Of a DNA stretch of 54,201 bases, positions 1-8,068 are shown piece after piece. The position numbers and the translations under genes were made by a program. Positions within the stretch are counted from its first letter, which is position 1. The number at the start of each line of letters is the position of its first letter. The notes under the pieces were generated by a model. The model worked only from the letters and a program-made list of their open reading frames with translations. It ran no database searches and was not told the DNA's origin. The DNA comes from Serratia marcescens (GTDB lineage: Bacteria; Pseudomonadota; Gammaproteobacteria; Enterobacterales; Enterobacteriaceae): positions 1 through 54,201 of the forward strand of contig NZ_MJAO01000029.1 in assembly GCF_001902635.1 (NCBI RefSeq), given 5' to 3'.

Positions 1-33
1 CGAATCATCGCCCCGTTTTTTTATGTTCATCGC

Positions 34-333
34 TTACTTTTTCTTGCCGTTTTTAGTGCCGGTTTTCAGCAGTTGACGTAGTTTCTTCAGCTCTTTCTGG
101 CTCAACGGCTGTTCAATTTCTTCTTCGGTACTTTGATTGTCGATCTCGCCGTGGTGCAGTTCTTCCGCTTTCTTGGCCGATTTTTCTGGCTTGGTGGCGG
201 GCGCGCTGAAGCTGCTGTCCAGGCGCTGGCACACTTCCACGCTCAACGAAAACTCGTTTTCAGCGGCGGCGGCGCGGATTTTTTCCTTGAGTTCCAGAGG
301 AATTTTAATGGTAAGTGTCGATATCTCGCTCAT
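34..333 (-). CDS. Arc-type ribbon-helix-helix DNA-binding protein
   Basis: A protein of 99 residues. Residues 1-45 read as a ribbon-helix-helix (Arc/MetJ-type) domain: a short beta strand (STLTIKIPLELKEKI), then two helices ending around VEVCQRLDSSF. The C-terminal half is charged, rich in Lys and Glu, and probably flexible. I chose the ATG at 333 because AGAAAGG lies about 8 bases upstream; an in-frame TTG at 366 would add 11 residues but has a poorer context. Such proteins bind DNA as dimers and often act as small repressors. The target here is unknown, and no operator is visible nearby. The family call is from the fold pattern alone. Confidence 0.7.
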   Translation of the reverse strand: MSEISTLTIKIPLELKEKIRAAAAENEFSLSVEVCQRLDSSFSAPATKPEKSAKKAEELHHGEIDNQSTEEEIEQPLSQKELKKLRQLLKTGTKNGKKK

Positions 334-470
334 TTTGAAAGCCTTTCTGCAGGAAGATGCCTTCAAGCTAAGCCACTGGCGATCGGGTGTCTAGTGTGTA
401 ATAAAAATTTAATATTTCTGTAACAATAAAGGGCGGGGTCAAGGCAGTGATTTCAGGCGGGAAACAGAGG

Positions 471-494
471 CAGGGCCCGAAAGATCGGGCCCTG
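471..494 (-). terminator. Hairpin after the DUF1471 gene
   Basis: A near-perfect inverted repeat, CAGGGCCCG / CGGGCCCTG with a 6-base loop, lies 11 bases beyond the stop codon of the minus-strand gene at 506-766. The run after it on the minus strand is only weakly T-rich, so it is a likely but imperfect rho-independent terminator. Confidence 0.55.
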
Positions 495-505
495 TACCGG
501 AAATG

Positions 506-766
506 TTATTTGTAGATGATCGCGGTGCCGCTCAGCATGTTGTTACCGCCGGCGGAGATGATGCGGTAGCTGCCGGCGCCCTGAGCATCTGCTTTAGCGG
601 CCAGTTTTTTCTCCAGGCTGCTGAGGGTGGTCGCGTGGCCTGCGGAAACGATGCCGGTGGCGGTCAGGCTGTCTGCCTGCCGGCTGTTGACCGGTTCAGC
701 GGCGAAGGTGGCGAAAGAGGTCAGTGCGATAGCGGCAGCGGCTGCAAAATATTTGATGGTTTTCAT
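506..766 (-). CDS. Periplasmic DUF1471 (YhcN/BhsA-like) stress protein
   Basis: A protein of 86 residues. Residues 1-22 are a clear signal peptide (MKTIKYFAAAAAIALTSFA, cleavage near AFA-AEP). The mature part carries the DUF1471 pattern: a leading strand with the G-x-V-S-A-G segment, a helix (TLSSLEKKLAAKADAQGA) and final strands (YRIISAGG, SGTAIIYK). Enterobacteria encode many paralogues (BhsA, McbA, YhcN, YdgH) linked to stress and biofilm, but this sequence does not let me pick one. The gene stands alone with its own hairpin terminator. Confidence 0.75.
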   Translation of the reverse strand: MKTIKYFAAAAAIALTSFATFAAEPVNSRQADSLTATGIVSAGHATTLSSLEKKLAAKADAQGAGSYRIISAGGNNMLSGTAIIYK

Positions 767-1095
767 AGGTGACTCCAGTCGGTTTATTTAGGAAGGAAGC
801 CATTCGCTTCCGATGTGTTGAATAATAAAGCATCTGAACCGATTGAAAATCTGATAATGCTGATCTAGTTATTCAAAATATTTGATTGATAATTTACGCA
901 TCTTTACGGCGTTTTACGCTGCGTGGTTTATCGCCGGCGCGCTTTCATTGACGCGCCATGACAAAGGCGGGAGGTAACATGACACAGCGCCGGTGCGCGC
1001 TGCGGCTGGGATTTCTGGCCCCCGGCATGTAGAATGCGGCGGTCAGTTTCGCGGGTGAGTGCCTGATTATGTCCATTTTACAGAAGGTAGAAGAA
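767..1095. other. Intergenic region between the DUF1471 gene and pyrF
   Basis: About 330 bases hold the divergent control regions of the DUF1471 gene and pyrF. The half near 780-900 is AT-rich; the half near 940-1060 is GC-rich. TAGAAT at 1030-1035 could be a -10 element for pyrF, but I see no good -35 partner. In E. coli lapB lies directly upstream of pyrF; it is absent here. No further gene is visible. Confidence 0.4.
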
Positions 1096-1824
1096 ATGAA
1101 GTCTGAAAATAACGCTAATAACAATGACTTAAAATCATCTCCAATCGTTGTGGCGTTAGATTACGCCGATAAGAACGCTGCGCTGGCGTTCGCCGACCGT
1201 ATCGATCCGCAAGACTGCCGGCTGAAAGTGGGCAAAGAAATGTTCACGCTGTTTGGGCCGCAGCTGGTGCGCGATTTGCACGGACGCGGCTTCGACGTGT
1301 TTCTCGACCTGAAATTCCACGACATTCCCAATACCACCGCGCATGCGGTCGCGGCGGCGGCCGAGCTGGGCGTTTGGATGGTCAACGTCCACGCCAGCGG
1401 CGGCGCACGCATGATGACCGCCGCTAAAGAAGCGCTGGCGTCTTATGGAGCGGATGCACCGCTGTTGATTGCCGTCACGGTGCTGACCAGCATGGAAGCG
1501 GAAGATCTGCGCGGCATCGGCATTGAGGTCAGCCCGGCTGAGCACGCCGAACGCCTGGCGCGCTTGACCCGCGACTGCGGGTTGGACGGCGTGGTGTGTT
1601 CCGCACACGAAGCGCAGCGTCTGAAAGCCGCCTGTGGGCAGGCTTTCCAACTGGTCACGCCGGGCATTCGCCCTGAAGGCAGCGCGGCGGGCGATCAGCG
1701 CCGCATCATGACGCCGGTACAGGCGCAGGCCGCCGGCGTGGACTATATGGTGATCGGGCGTCCGATCACCCAATCCGCCGATCCGGCCGCGACGCTGCGC
1801 GCGATCCGCGCCTCTTTGGCCTGA
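1096..1824 (+). CDS. pyrF: Orotidine 5'-phosphate decarboxylase
   Basis: Converts OMP to UMP, the last step of de novo pyrimidine synthesis, in the cytoplasm. The sequence matches E. coli PyrF almost end to end, including the catalytic segment [10 protein letters not shown], the [12 protein letters not shown] strand-loop, VTPGIRP and the C-terminal phosphate-binding [13 protein letters not shown] prefer the ATG at 1096 (AGAAGG about 8 bases upstream, 242 residues, close to the usual length); an in-frame ATG at 1069 would add nine residues. yciH follows after 10 bases, so the two form an operon as in E. coli. The gene order pyrF-yciH-osmB-yciT is conserved with E. coli. Confidence 0.97.
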   Translation: MKSENNANNNDLKSSPIVVALDYADKNAALAFADRIDPQDCRLKVGKEMFTLFGPQLVRDLHGRGFDVFLDLKFHDIPNTTAHAVAAAAELGVWMVNVHASGGARMMTAAKEALASYGADAPLLIAVTVLTSMEAEDLRGIGIEVSPAEHAERLARLTRDCGLDGVVCSAHEAQRLKAACGQAFQLVTPGIRPEGSAAGDQRRIMTPVQAQAAGVDYMVIGRPITQSADPAATLRAIRASLA

Positions 1825-1834
1825 GGAACCGCCG

Positions 1835-2161
1835 ATGAATGACGATAACAGCCGCCTGGTGTACTCCACGGACACCGGCCGCATCAAGCAGGAAGAGGTT
1901 AAACCGCAACGCGCCAAGGGCGACGGCATCGTGCGTATCCAGCGTCAGACCAGCGGCCGCAAGGGGAAGGGCGTGTGCCTGATCGCCGGTGTCGATCTGG
2001 ACGACGCGGCGCTCGACAAACTGGCGGCCGAGCTGAAAAAGAAATGCGGCTGCGGCGGTTCGGTGAAAGACGGGATCATCGAGATCCAGGGCGATAAACG
2101 CGATCTGCTCAAACAGCTGCTGGAAGCCAAAGGCATGAAGGTCAAGCTGGCGGGCGGTTGA
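1835..2161 (+). CDS. yciH: SUI1/eIF1-like translation factor YciH
   Basis: A protein of 108 residues, nearly identical in layout to E. coli YciH. It has the SUI1 fold with the basic RIQRQTSGRKGKGVC segment, the KKKCGCGGSVKDG loop and the ending LEAKGMKVKLAGG. The family resembles eukaryotic eIF1 and may affect start-codon discrimination, but its bacterial role is not settled. GAGGAA precedes the ATG at good spacing, and it starts 10 bases after pyrF, so it is presumably co-transcribed. Confidence 0.95.
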   Translation: MNDDNSRLVYSTDTGRIKQEEVKPQRAKGDGIVRIQRQTSGRKGKGVCLIAGVDLDDAALDKLAAELKKKCGCGGSVKDGIIEIQGDKRDLLKQLLEAKGMKVKLAGG

Positions 2162-2169
2162 GGCGAATC

Positions 2170-2200
2170 GCCATGCCGCGGTGCAATGCCGTGGCATGGC
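2170..2200 (+). terminator. Hairpin after yciH
   Basis: Twelve-base arms starting GCCATGCC and ending GGCATGGC, with one wobble pair, enclose a 6-base loop 8 bases after the yciH stop. The following stretch (TTGAGGTTGTTG) is only moderately T-rich. It probably ends the pyrF-yciH transcript. Confidence 0.45.
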
Positions 2201-2352
2201 TTGAGGTTGTTGCTGCCGGGTGTTAGCCCGTTAACGGCAAAAGAACCCTAGGATTAAAGAATAACAGACCTGAAATCATCGTTATTTTGGTTAATGCGTC
2301 AAAGCGCCGGCGGCGCTTTTGCCAGCCTGTCGGCAGGAGACTATCGGTGAGG

Positions 2353-2571
2353 TTACTTGCCTACCTGGTGACCGATGATGCCCCCAACCGCAGCCCCACC
2401 CAGCGTACCCAACGCGCTGCCGTTAGTCAGCACTGCGCCACCCACAGCACCGGCGCCGGCGCCGATAGCGGTGTTGCGATCGCGTTTGGACATGTTGGAA
2501 CATGCGCTGAGTGAAAACGCCAGAGTCAGAGCCAGAGCGGCGGTGGCGAAACGTTTATTGATAATCATCAT
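2353..2571 (-). CDS. osmB: Osmotically inducible lipoprotein OsmB
   Basis: A protein of 72 residues with a lipoprotein signal ending at LSACS, so Cys24 is the lipid-modified residue. The mature part is the glycine-zipper domain of OsmB (AIGAGAGAVGG, GTLGGAAVGGIIGHQVGK). Length and sequence match E. coli OsmB, an outer-membrane lipoprotein induced by osmotic stress and in stationary phase. It lies between yciH and yciT as in E. coli. A short perfect hairpin at 2301-2319 (AAAGCGCC / GGCGCTTT) follows the gene on its own strand but lacks a T-run. Confidence 0.95.
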   Translation of the reverse strand: MMIINKRFATAALALTLAFSLSACSNMSKRDRNTAIGAGAGAVGGAVLTNGSALGTLGGAAVGGIIGHQVGK

Positions 2572-2797
2572 AATGACTTCTCCTTAGCATTGGCTATATG
2601 GAAGTGCCCTATAAGTATAGGCGTTAACCATAAATCAGGCCTGCCGTTGGTTCCCATAGAGTATCGATATTAAAAATGGCATTTTTTGTTAACGGCCGAA
2701 TAATTAGCAGGTTACGGCCAAAAAGTTGCCGAAACTGAGTATAGGTTTCTCGGGAAGGATAAACAGGTAAATAGTCTTAAAATCTCGCCGCGCAAGG

Positions 2798-2826
2798 GGA
2801 AAAGACGCGCGGTTCGGCCCGCGCGG
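2798..2826 (-). terminator. Rho-independent terminator of yciT
   Basis: On the minus strand, 13 bases after the yciT stop, a CCGCGCG / CGCGCGG stem with a 6-base loop is followed by TCTTTTCCCC. This is a plausible intrinsic terminator. Confidence 0.6.
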
Positions 2827-2838
2827 CGGCGGCTTGCG

Positions 2839-3585
2839 TTATTCGTTGACTAATTCCACCTGCACGCCCTGGCGTTTCAGCTGATGCTGATACTCCAGCG
2901 CCAGGCGTGAATCGGTGATCACCCGGCTGATTTGCCCCGGCTGCGCCAGCGGGTTGGGTTGGATTTGGCCGAATTTGCTGGAGTCGGTCAGCACGATATT
3001 CTCTACGCCCTTGGCCAACACCGCGCTGACCACGTCGGCACGCATCATATCGCGGCCGGTAAAGCCGGTTTCGGCGTGGAAACCGTCAATACCGATAAAT
3101 GCCTTGTTGAAATGCACCTGTTGTATGCACAGCCGCGTAAGCGGCCCTACCACGGTCTCGCTTTTTTTCTGGTACATGCCGCCCAGCACAATCACATCGC
3201 AGTCGGTTTCTTTCAATAGGTTGGCGATGTAGTGGCTGACGGTGATCAGCGTAATGCGCTTGCGCTCAGCGATATAGCGCGCCAGCAGGGCGTTGGTGCT
3301 GCCGCTCTCGATAAAGATCGTTTCGCCGTCGTTGACCTGCGCGGCGGCGTACTGCGCCAACCGCTGCTTGAGAGTGAAATTGGACATCATGCGGGCGTCG
3401 ACGTCGTCGCTCTCCAACGCCACGGCGGAACCGTGTACCCGCTTCAGATAACTGCGCTTTTCCAGCAGGTTGAGATCCTGACGGATGGTGACTTCCGATA
3501 CGCCTGAGGCCCGCGCCAGTTCGTTGACGCTGATCCGCCGGCGATCGTTAACCAACTGCAATATGGTCTGTTGTCGTAAATTCAT
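2839..3585 (-). CDS. yciT: DeoR-family transcriptional regulator YciT
   Basis: A protein of 248 residues. Residues 1-55 form the DeoR-type winged helix ([34 protein letters not shown]). The C-terminal DeoR sensor domain contains [45 protein letters not shown] and VLTDSSKFG, the segments that bind a phosphorylated sugar or related ligand in this family. It matches E. coli YciT, whose ligand is not firmly known. In this genome the next genes are ybiW-ybiY and fsaA, which in E. coli lie elsewhere, so local control of those genes is possible but unproven. Confidence 0.93.
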   Translation of the reverse strand: MNLRQQTILQLVNDRRRISVNELARASGVSEVTIRQDLNLLEKRSYLKRVHGSAVALESDDVDARMMSNFTLKQRLAQYAAAQVNDGETIFIESGSTNALLARYIAERKRITLITVSHYIANLLKETDCDVIVLGGMYQKKSETVVGPLTRLCIQQVHFNKAFIGIDGFHAETGFTGRDMMRADVVSAVLAKGVENIVLTDSSKFGQIQPNPLAQPGQISRVITDSRLALEYQHQLKRQGVQVELVNE

Positions 3586-3635
3586 ATCGGCCTGATGAGA
3601 CGGCCGCCAAGGCGCGGCCGCTAAGAGTCAAAGGT

Positions 3636-6068
3636 TTAAATAGTATGTTCTGTGCGCGCAATAATATCATCCTGCGCCTCAGGGGATAATGCGGTAAAGA
3701 AGGCGGAATAGCCAGCTACGCGAACCACTAAATCACGATATTGGTCAGGGTGTTGCTTCGCCGCCAGCAGCGTTTCGCGCGACACGATGTTGTACTGCAC
3801 ATGCCAGCCGCGATAGCTCTCGAAGAAGGTGCGCAACATCAGCATCAGCTTTTCCCGATCGCGTGGGTTGTCCAGCGTCGCCGGGTTCAGCTTTTGGTTA
3901 AGCAGCACGCCGCCGAGGATCGCCTCGGTCGGCAACTTGGCGAGCGAGTTGAATACCGCCGTCGGCCCGAGGTGATCGGTGCCGGACGCCGGGCTGGCGC
4001 CTTCCGCCAGCGGGGTGTGCGCCTTACGGCCGTCCGGCGTGGCCAGAGTGGCGGCACCGAAGGGCACGTTGGCCGAGATTGACGAGGTGCCGGCGTAGTA
4101 ACCGCCGCCGATCGGCCCGCGGCCGAAGCGGGTGTTGCGATACTGTTTCAGTTCTGCGATGTAGGTTTGGTAGGCGCGCACCAGCAGCCGATCGACCTCG
4201 TCCACATCGTTGCCGTATTTGGGCGCGGCGTTGAGCAGACGCTGACGCAGTTGCTCGCCGTCCAGCCCGGCGAAGTCGTCGGCCAGCGCCGCCGCCAGCT
4301 GTTGCTGGCCGATTGCCCCTTGGTCGAATACCAGTTTGCGTACCGCCGCCAGGCTGTTGCCCAGGTTGGCGATGCCGACCTGCAGGCCGGATACCCAGTC
4401 GTATTTGGCGCCGCCTTGCTTGATGCTTTTGCCGCGTTCGATGCAGTCATCCACCAGCGCGGAGCAGAGGATATCGTGGGCATTTTCTTCCAGCACGCTG
4501 TCCACCACGCACTCAATTTCGATCGACTTGCGCGTGTAGTAGCGGATTTGCCGATCCCAGGCGGCCATCACCTGCTCGAAATCGGCGAAGTTTCCTTTGG
4601 ACAGCGCCTGTTCCTGCGGCAGGAAGATCCGCCCGGAAGTGGCGTCGCGGCCCTGTTCCAGCGCCGCCAGCAGCACGCGGGCGAAGTTGATGAAGCTCAT
4701 GCCGGTGCAGCGATAGCCCCATTTACCGCCGACGGCGGTCTCGATGCAGCCGATGGCGGCGTAGTCGTAGGCGTCTTGCGGTTCAACGCCCAGTTTGATG
4801 AATTCGGGAATGACGATTTCGTCGTTGTTGAACGCCGGCATGCCGAAACCGCAGCGGATCACCTGCACGCAGGCGTCGAGGAAATCGGCGCTCATCCCGG
4901 CGTGGTAACGCACGCTGAGGTTGGGCTGGGTGGAGCGCAGGCGGCCGCAGGATTCGAGAATGGCGTAGGACAGCGGGTTGACCGCGTCGCACGGCCGCCC
5001 GTCGATCAGCTGTTGCCCGCCGATGGTGACGTTCTGGTACAGCGGGCTGCCGGCGGAGGCCTTGGAATGCGAGCCGGAGCGGATCTTGTTGACCTCCAGC
5101 AGCTTCAGCCAGCAGCCGTGCAGCAGCTCGATGGCGTCTTCCCGCGCCAGGTTCTGCTCCAGCTCCACGTCGCGCCGATACCAGGGATAGAGATATTGGT
5201 CGAGGCGGCCGAAGGAGACCGAATGGCCGTTGGATTCGATCTGCAACGTCAGCTGGATGAAATAGCACAGCTGCAGCGCCTGCCAGAAGGTGCGCGGCGG
5301 GCGATGGGCGATCAGATCGCAGTTGCTCGCCATGGTCAACAGTTCGGTGCGGCGCCAGTCGCGGGTTTCGCGTTGCGCCATAGCGCGCGCCAGGTGGGCG
5401 AAGCGCAGGATATGCTCGCTCAGCGCCGTCAGTACGATGTCGATAGCGTTGAGAAACTGCGCTTTGTGCAGGTCTTCCCACTCGCTCAGGCGCAGACGGC
5501 CATGGCGTTCGCGAACTTTCTCGCGCAGACCGTCGAGGCCTTGCTCCAGCAGCAGCGGGAAATTGACCGCCAGATGGGCGTCGCCGGAGGTCATGTTGCC
5601 CTCGGCCTTGATGATGCCGGTGGCGAGCAGCGCCTTCTGTTCGTCGGTAAACATACCGTAGCAGCGATCCTGCACCGTTTGGCCGCGCCACCAGGGGCAA
5701 AGCCGATGCAGAATCGCCTTGTTCTCTTCGCTGACCGAGAAACCGGCGCCTGGCCGGTCGGCCAGTTGATCGATCTCGTTTTCTATCCAGCCGACGGTGT
5801 ATTCAGGAAAGATCGGCGCGGCGCGCAGCTCACTGGCCTGGTTGCCGATAATCAGCTCGTCGTTGGCGATCCAGATGCTGCGCTTCGCCAGGTGGTTGGC
5901 CAGCGCCAGCGCGCGGCGCACCGGCAGCGGCCGATCCTGATGCTGTTGATAGGCCTCGGTATAGTGCTGCGCGCGTTCGGTGCACACCGGCGGCTTGACG
6001 ATGTGAATCAGCGCGTTTTTATGCGCCTGAATGCGGGCGCTTAGGGTGGTCAAATCCAACGTGGTCAT
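3636..6068 (-). CDS. ybiW: Glycyl-radical enzyme YbiW (PFL-like)
   Basis: An 810-residue protein, the same length as E. coli YbiW and very similar throughout. The C-terminal glycyl-radical loop RVAGYSAFF places the radical on about Gly786. The active-site loop reads GCIETAVGGKWG with the thiyl cysteine at Cys441. Its C-x-E pattern is that of dehydratase or lyase members (B12-independent diol/glycerol dehydratase type), not the paired cysteines of pyruvate formate-lyase, so 'formate acetyltransferase' would probably be a wrong name. The substrate is not established. It starts 4 bases after the ybiY stop and is therefore translated with its activase. It should work only under anaerobic conditions. 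Confidence 0.93.
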   Translation of the reverse strand: MTTLDLTTLSARIQAHKNALIHIVKPPVCTERAQHYTEAYQQHQDRPLPVRRALALANHLAKRSIWIANDELIIGNQASELRAAPIFPEYTVGWIENEIDQLADRPGAGFSVSEENKAILHRLCPWWRGQTVQDRCYGMFTDEQKALLATGIIKAEGNMTSGDAHLAVNFPLLLEQGLDGLREKVRERHGRLRLSEWEDLHKAQFLNAIDIVLTALSEHILRFAHLARAMAQRETRDWRRTELLTMASNCDLIAHRPPRTFWQALQLCYFIQLTLQIESNGHSVSFGRLDQYLYPWYRRDVELEQNLAREDAIELLHGCWLKLLEVNKIRSGSHSKASAGSPLYQNVTIGGQQLIDGRPCDAVNPLSYAILESCGRLRSTQPNLSVRYHAGMSADFLDACVQVIRCGFGMPAFNNDEIVIPEFIKLGVEPQDAYDYAAIGCIETAVGGKWGYRCTGMSFINFARVLLAALEQGRDATSGRIFLPQEQALSKGNFADFEQVMAAWDRQIRYYTRKSIEIECVVDSVLEENAHDILCSALVDDCIERGKSIKQGGAKYDWVSGLQVGIANLGNSLAAVRKLVFDQGAIGQQQLAAALADDFAGLDGEQLRQRLLNAAPKYGNDVDEVDRLLVRAYQTYIAELKQYRNTRFGRGPIGGGYYAGTSSISANVPFGAATLATPDGRKAHTPLAEGASPASGTDHLGPTAVFNSLAKLPTEAILGGVLLNQKLNPATLDNPRDREKLMLMLRTFFESYRGWHVQYNIVSRETLLAAKQHPDQYRDLVVRVAGYSAFFTALSPEAQDDIIARTEHTI

Positions 6069-6072
6069 GGCG

Positions 6073-6972
6073 TTATCCTCGCAAAATGGCGGTCAGGCCT
6101 TTGGCGCCGGCGTAAGTTTCGGCGAAGGCCAGCAGATCGGGTGCGTCCAGCGGCGTGCGTGCGGCGCGGTAGGGCTCGCCAAGCAGGTGATACTTGTTGA
6201 TGCCCAGCGTGTGGTACGGCAGAAAATGGATCTCCGACACGCCGATCTCGTCGGCGGCGAAGTCGACGATCGCGCGGACTGAGTGGCGATCGGCATTGAA
6301 ATCGGGGATCAGCGGTACGCGCACGGTCATCTGCACGCCGTGCGCCGCCAGACGGCGGAAATTGTTCATCACCCGACGGGCGGAGCCGCCGGTCCAGGCT
6401 CTGAAGCGCGCTTCGTCGGTGTGCTTGAGGTCGGCCAACAGCAGATCCAGCCAGGGCAACGAAGGGGCGATGTATCGCCACGGAACGTGCAGACAGGATT
6501 CAACGGCGGTGTGGATGCCGGCCTCGCGGCCGCGCCGCAGCAGCTCCGCCGCCACCTCCGGTTGCATAAAGGGTTCACCGCCGGACAGCGTTAAACCGCC
6601 GCCGCTGCGCAGGTAGAAAGGCTTATCCCGCATTACCTCGGCCATGATATCGTCGGAATTGACCGCGCTGCCGCACAGGCTGAGTGCGCCGGTCGGGCAG
6701 GCAGCGGCCAGTGCCGCATAATCGTCGGCGCTGATGAGCTCGCGCCGCAACGTCAGGGCCCCTTCGTCACGCTGCAGGCCTTGCGGGCAGCGCTCGGCGC
6801 ACAGCCTGCAGCCACTCAGGCACAGACGCTCGTCAAACAGCAGATCCGCGCGGCGCGAGCGGCTTTCCGGGTTTTGACACCAGCGGCAACTCAGCGGGCA
6901 CCCTTTTAAAAAGACCACGCTGCGGATACCGGGGCCGTCATGCGTCGAGTAGCGCTGCAGATTGAAGATCAT
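6073..6972 (-). CDS. ybiY: Glycyl-radical enzyme activase YbiY (radical SAM)
   Basis: A 299-residue radical-SAM protein that installs the glycyl radical on YbiW. The [4Fe-4S]-SAM cluster motif C-x3-C-x2-C is GCPLSCRWC (Cys25, Cys29, Cys32), and a ferredoxin-like insert follows ([14 protein letters not shown], then [12 protein letters not shown]). Later segments [11 protein letters not shown] and [15 protein letters not shown] are typical of PFL-activase relatives. It is the first gene of the ybiY-ybiW operon. The divergent gene fsaA is at 7122, giving the same arrangement as in E. coli. Confidence 0.93.
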   Translation of the reverse strand: MIFNLQRYSTHDGPGIRSVVFLKGCPLSCRWCQNPESRSRRADLLFDERLCLSGCRLCAERCPQGLQRDEGALTLRRELISADDYAALAAACPTGALSLCGSAVNSDDIMAEVMRDKPFYLRSGGGLTLSGGEPFMQPEVAAELLRRGREAGIHTAVESCLHVPWRYIAPSLPWLDLLLADLKHTDEARFRAWTGGSARRVMNNFRRLAAHGVQMTVRVPLIPDFNADRHSVRAIVDFAADEIGVSEIHFLPYHTLGINKYHLLGEPYRAARTPLDAPDLLAFAETYAGAKGLTAILRG

Positions 6973-7025
6973 GGGTCACCCGTTTGGCGTTGCTGAATCT
7001 TTCGTCATTAAAAGTGTTTCGAATG

Positions 7026-7055
7026 AAAGTTGAGTTGATTTTGGTCAAAAGTTGA
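7026..7055. promoter_or_regulatory. Phased AAAGTTGA repeats between ybiY and fsaA
   Basis: Two copies of AAAGTTGA (7026-7033 and 7048-7055) are spaced 22 bases apart, about two helical turns, in the divergent ybiY/fsaA control region. The second copy overlaps TTGACA (7052-7057), a perfect -35 hexamer for fsaA. Direct repeats at helical spacing are typical operators of DeoR-type repressors. No match to a named operator is claimed. Confidence 0.4.
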
Positions 7056-7121
7056 CAGGGTTTTTGCCCTATGATGATCAGAGTTTGAATCCGCCCACAG
7101 AACATGACACAGGAGTCCGTG

Positions 7122-7787
7122 ATGGAGCTTTATCTCGATACCGCCGATGTGACTGCGGTAAAACGCCTGGCGCGCATTCTGCCGCTGCACGGTGTCACCA
7201 CCAACCCAAGCATCGTGGCGAAGGAAGGCAAGCCGATCTGGGAAGTGCTGCCCGCGCTGCGCGACGCCCTCGGCGGCACCGGCAAGCTGTTCGCGCAGGT
7301 GATGGCGGCCGATGCGGAGCGCATGGTGGCGGAGGCGGCGCTGCTCAGCCAGCGCGTGCCGGGGCTGGTGGTCAAGATCCCGGCGACCGCAGAGGGGCTG
7401 GCGGCGATCAAGAAACTAAAAACGATGTCCATCCCGACGCTGGGCACCGCGGTGTATGGCGCCGGGCAGGGGCTGCTGGCGGCATTGGCCGGGGCGGAAT
7501 ATGTGGCGCCTTACGTCAACCGCGTGGACGCGCAGGGCGGTGACGGCATTGAAATGGTGCACGAGTTGCAGCAGCTGTTGAGCCTGCACGCGCCGTCGGC
7601 GCAGGTGCTGGCCGCCAGCTTCAAGACGCCGCGCCAGGCGCTGGAATGCCTGCTGGCGGGCTGCCAGGCCATCACGCTGCCGGTAGACGTGGCGGAGCAG
7701 TTCCTGAGCGCGCCGGCGGTGCAGGCCGCGGTCGAGAAGTTCGAACAGGATTGGCAGGGCGCTTTCGGCAGCAATTTGCTGAGCTGA
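7122..7787 (+). CDS. fsaA: Fructose-6-phosphate aldolase
   Basis: A 221-residue transaldolase-like class I aldolase that cleaves fructose 6-phosphate to dihydroxyacetone and glyceraldehyde 3-phosphate in vitro. The Schiff-base lysine is Lys85 in [46 protein letters not shown] and [10 protein letters not shown] are family signatures. The start is the ATG at 7122, with AGGAG about 7 bases upstream; an in-frame ATG at 7104 would add six residues that E. coli FsaA lacks. It is divergent from ybiYW, as in E. coli. Confidence 0.95.
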   Translation: MELYLDTADVTAVKRLARILPLHGVTTNPSIVAKEGKPIWEVLPALRDALGGTGKLFAQVMAADAERMVAEAALLSQRVPGLVVKIPATAEGLAAIKKLKTMSIPTLGTAVYGAGQGLLAALAGAEYVAPYVNRVDAQGGDGIEMVHELQQLLSLHAPSAQVLAASFKTPRQALECLLAGCQAITLPVDVAEQFLSAPAVQAAVEKFEQDWQGAFGSNLLS

Positions 7788-7836
7788 CGGCAGCCAGGCT
7801 CGCGTGCATTGCCTTTTGCCCGGCAATCCCTTTCTA

Positions 7837-7863
7837 AAGGATGGCGGCCACGCCGCCATCCTT
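7837..7863 (+). terminator. Hairpin after fsaA
   Basis: Perfect 11-base arms, AAGGATGGCGG / CCGCCATCCTT, with a 5-base loop, lie 50 bases after the fsaA stop. The trailing sequence is not a clean T-run, so this may be an intrinsic terminator or simply a stable 3' stem. Confidence 0.55.
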
Positions 7864-7948
7864 CCCGTCATTATGTTTTCCTGTCAGACCGTTATTTCCC
7901 CACTTAATCATTCCTGAACTGTTTTATTTTTGCATTGACCAAAATAGA

Positions 7949-7976
7949 TTGATTTTTGATTTGTTTTGCTCATAAT
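7949..7976 (+). promoter_or_regulatory. Possible promoter of the CDI locus
   Basis: The AT-rich 200 bases upstream of cdiB contain TTGATT (7949-7954), a 16-base spacer, then CATAAT (7971-7976), a fair sigma-70 pattern about 90 bases ahead of the cdiB start. No other promoter-like pair near it looks better. The stretch 7864-8068 otherwise shows no gene. Confidence 0.4.
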
Positions 7977-8068
7977 TCGTTCGCAAAGGAGTGTACTTAC
8001 AATAATTTAAATTATTTATAATATTGCACTCATAAATTTCTTGAAATAATAATGATGGGGAGCCAGGG

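Noticed and set aside
1069-1095. Upstream ATG as the pyrF start
   Set aside because: The ribosome site is weaker than that of the ATG at 1096, and the added residues have no counterpart in known PyrF proteins.
4167-6044. A 625-codon open frame on the plus strand opposite ybiW
   Set aside because: It is antisense to a gene with clear family motifs, rich in Gln/Arg/Gly from GC-rich codon shadowing, and has no recognisable domain.
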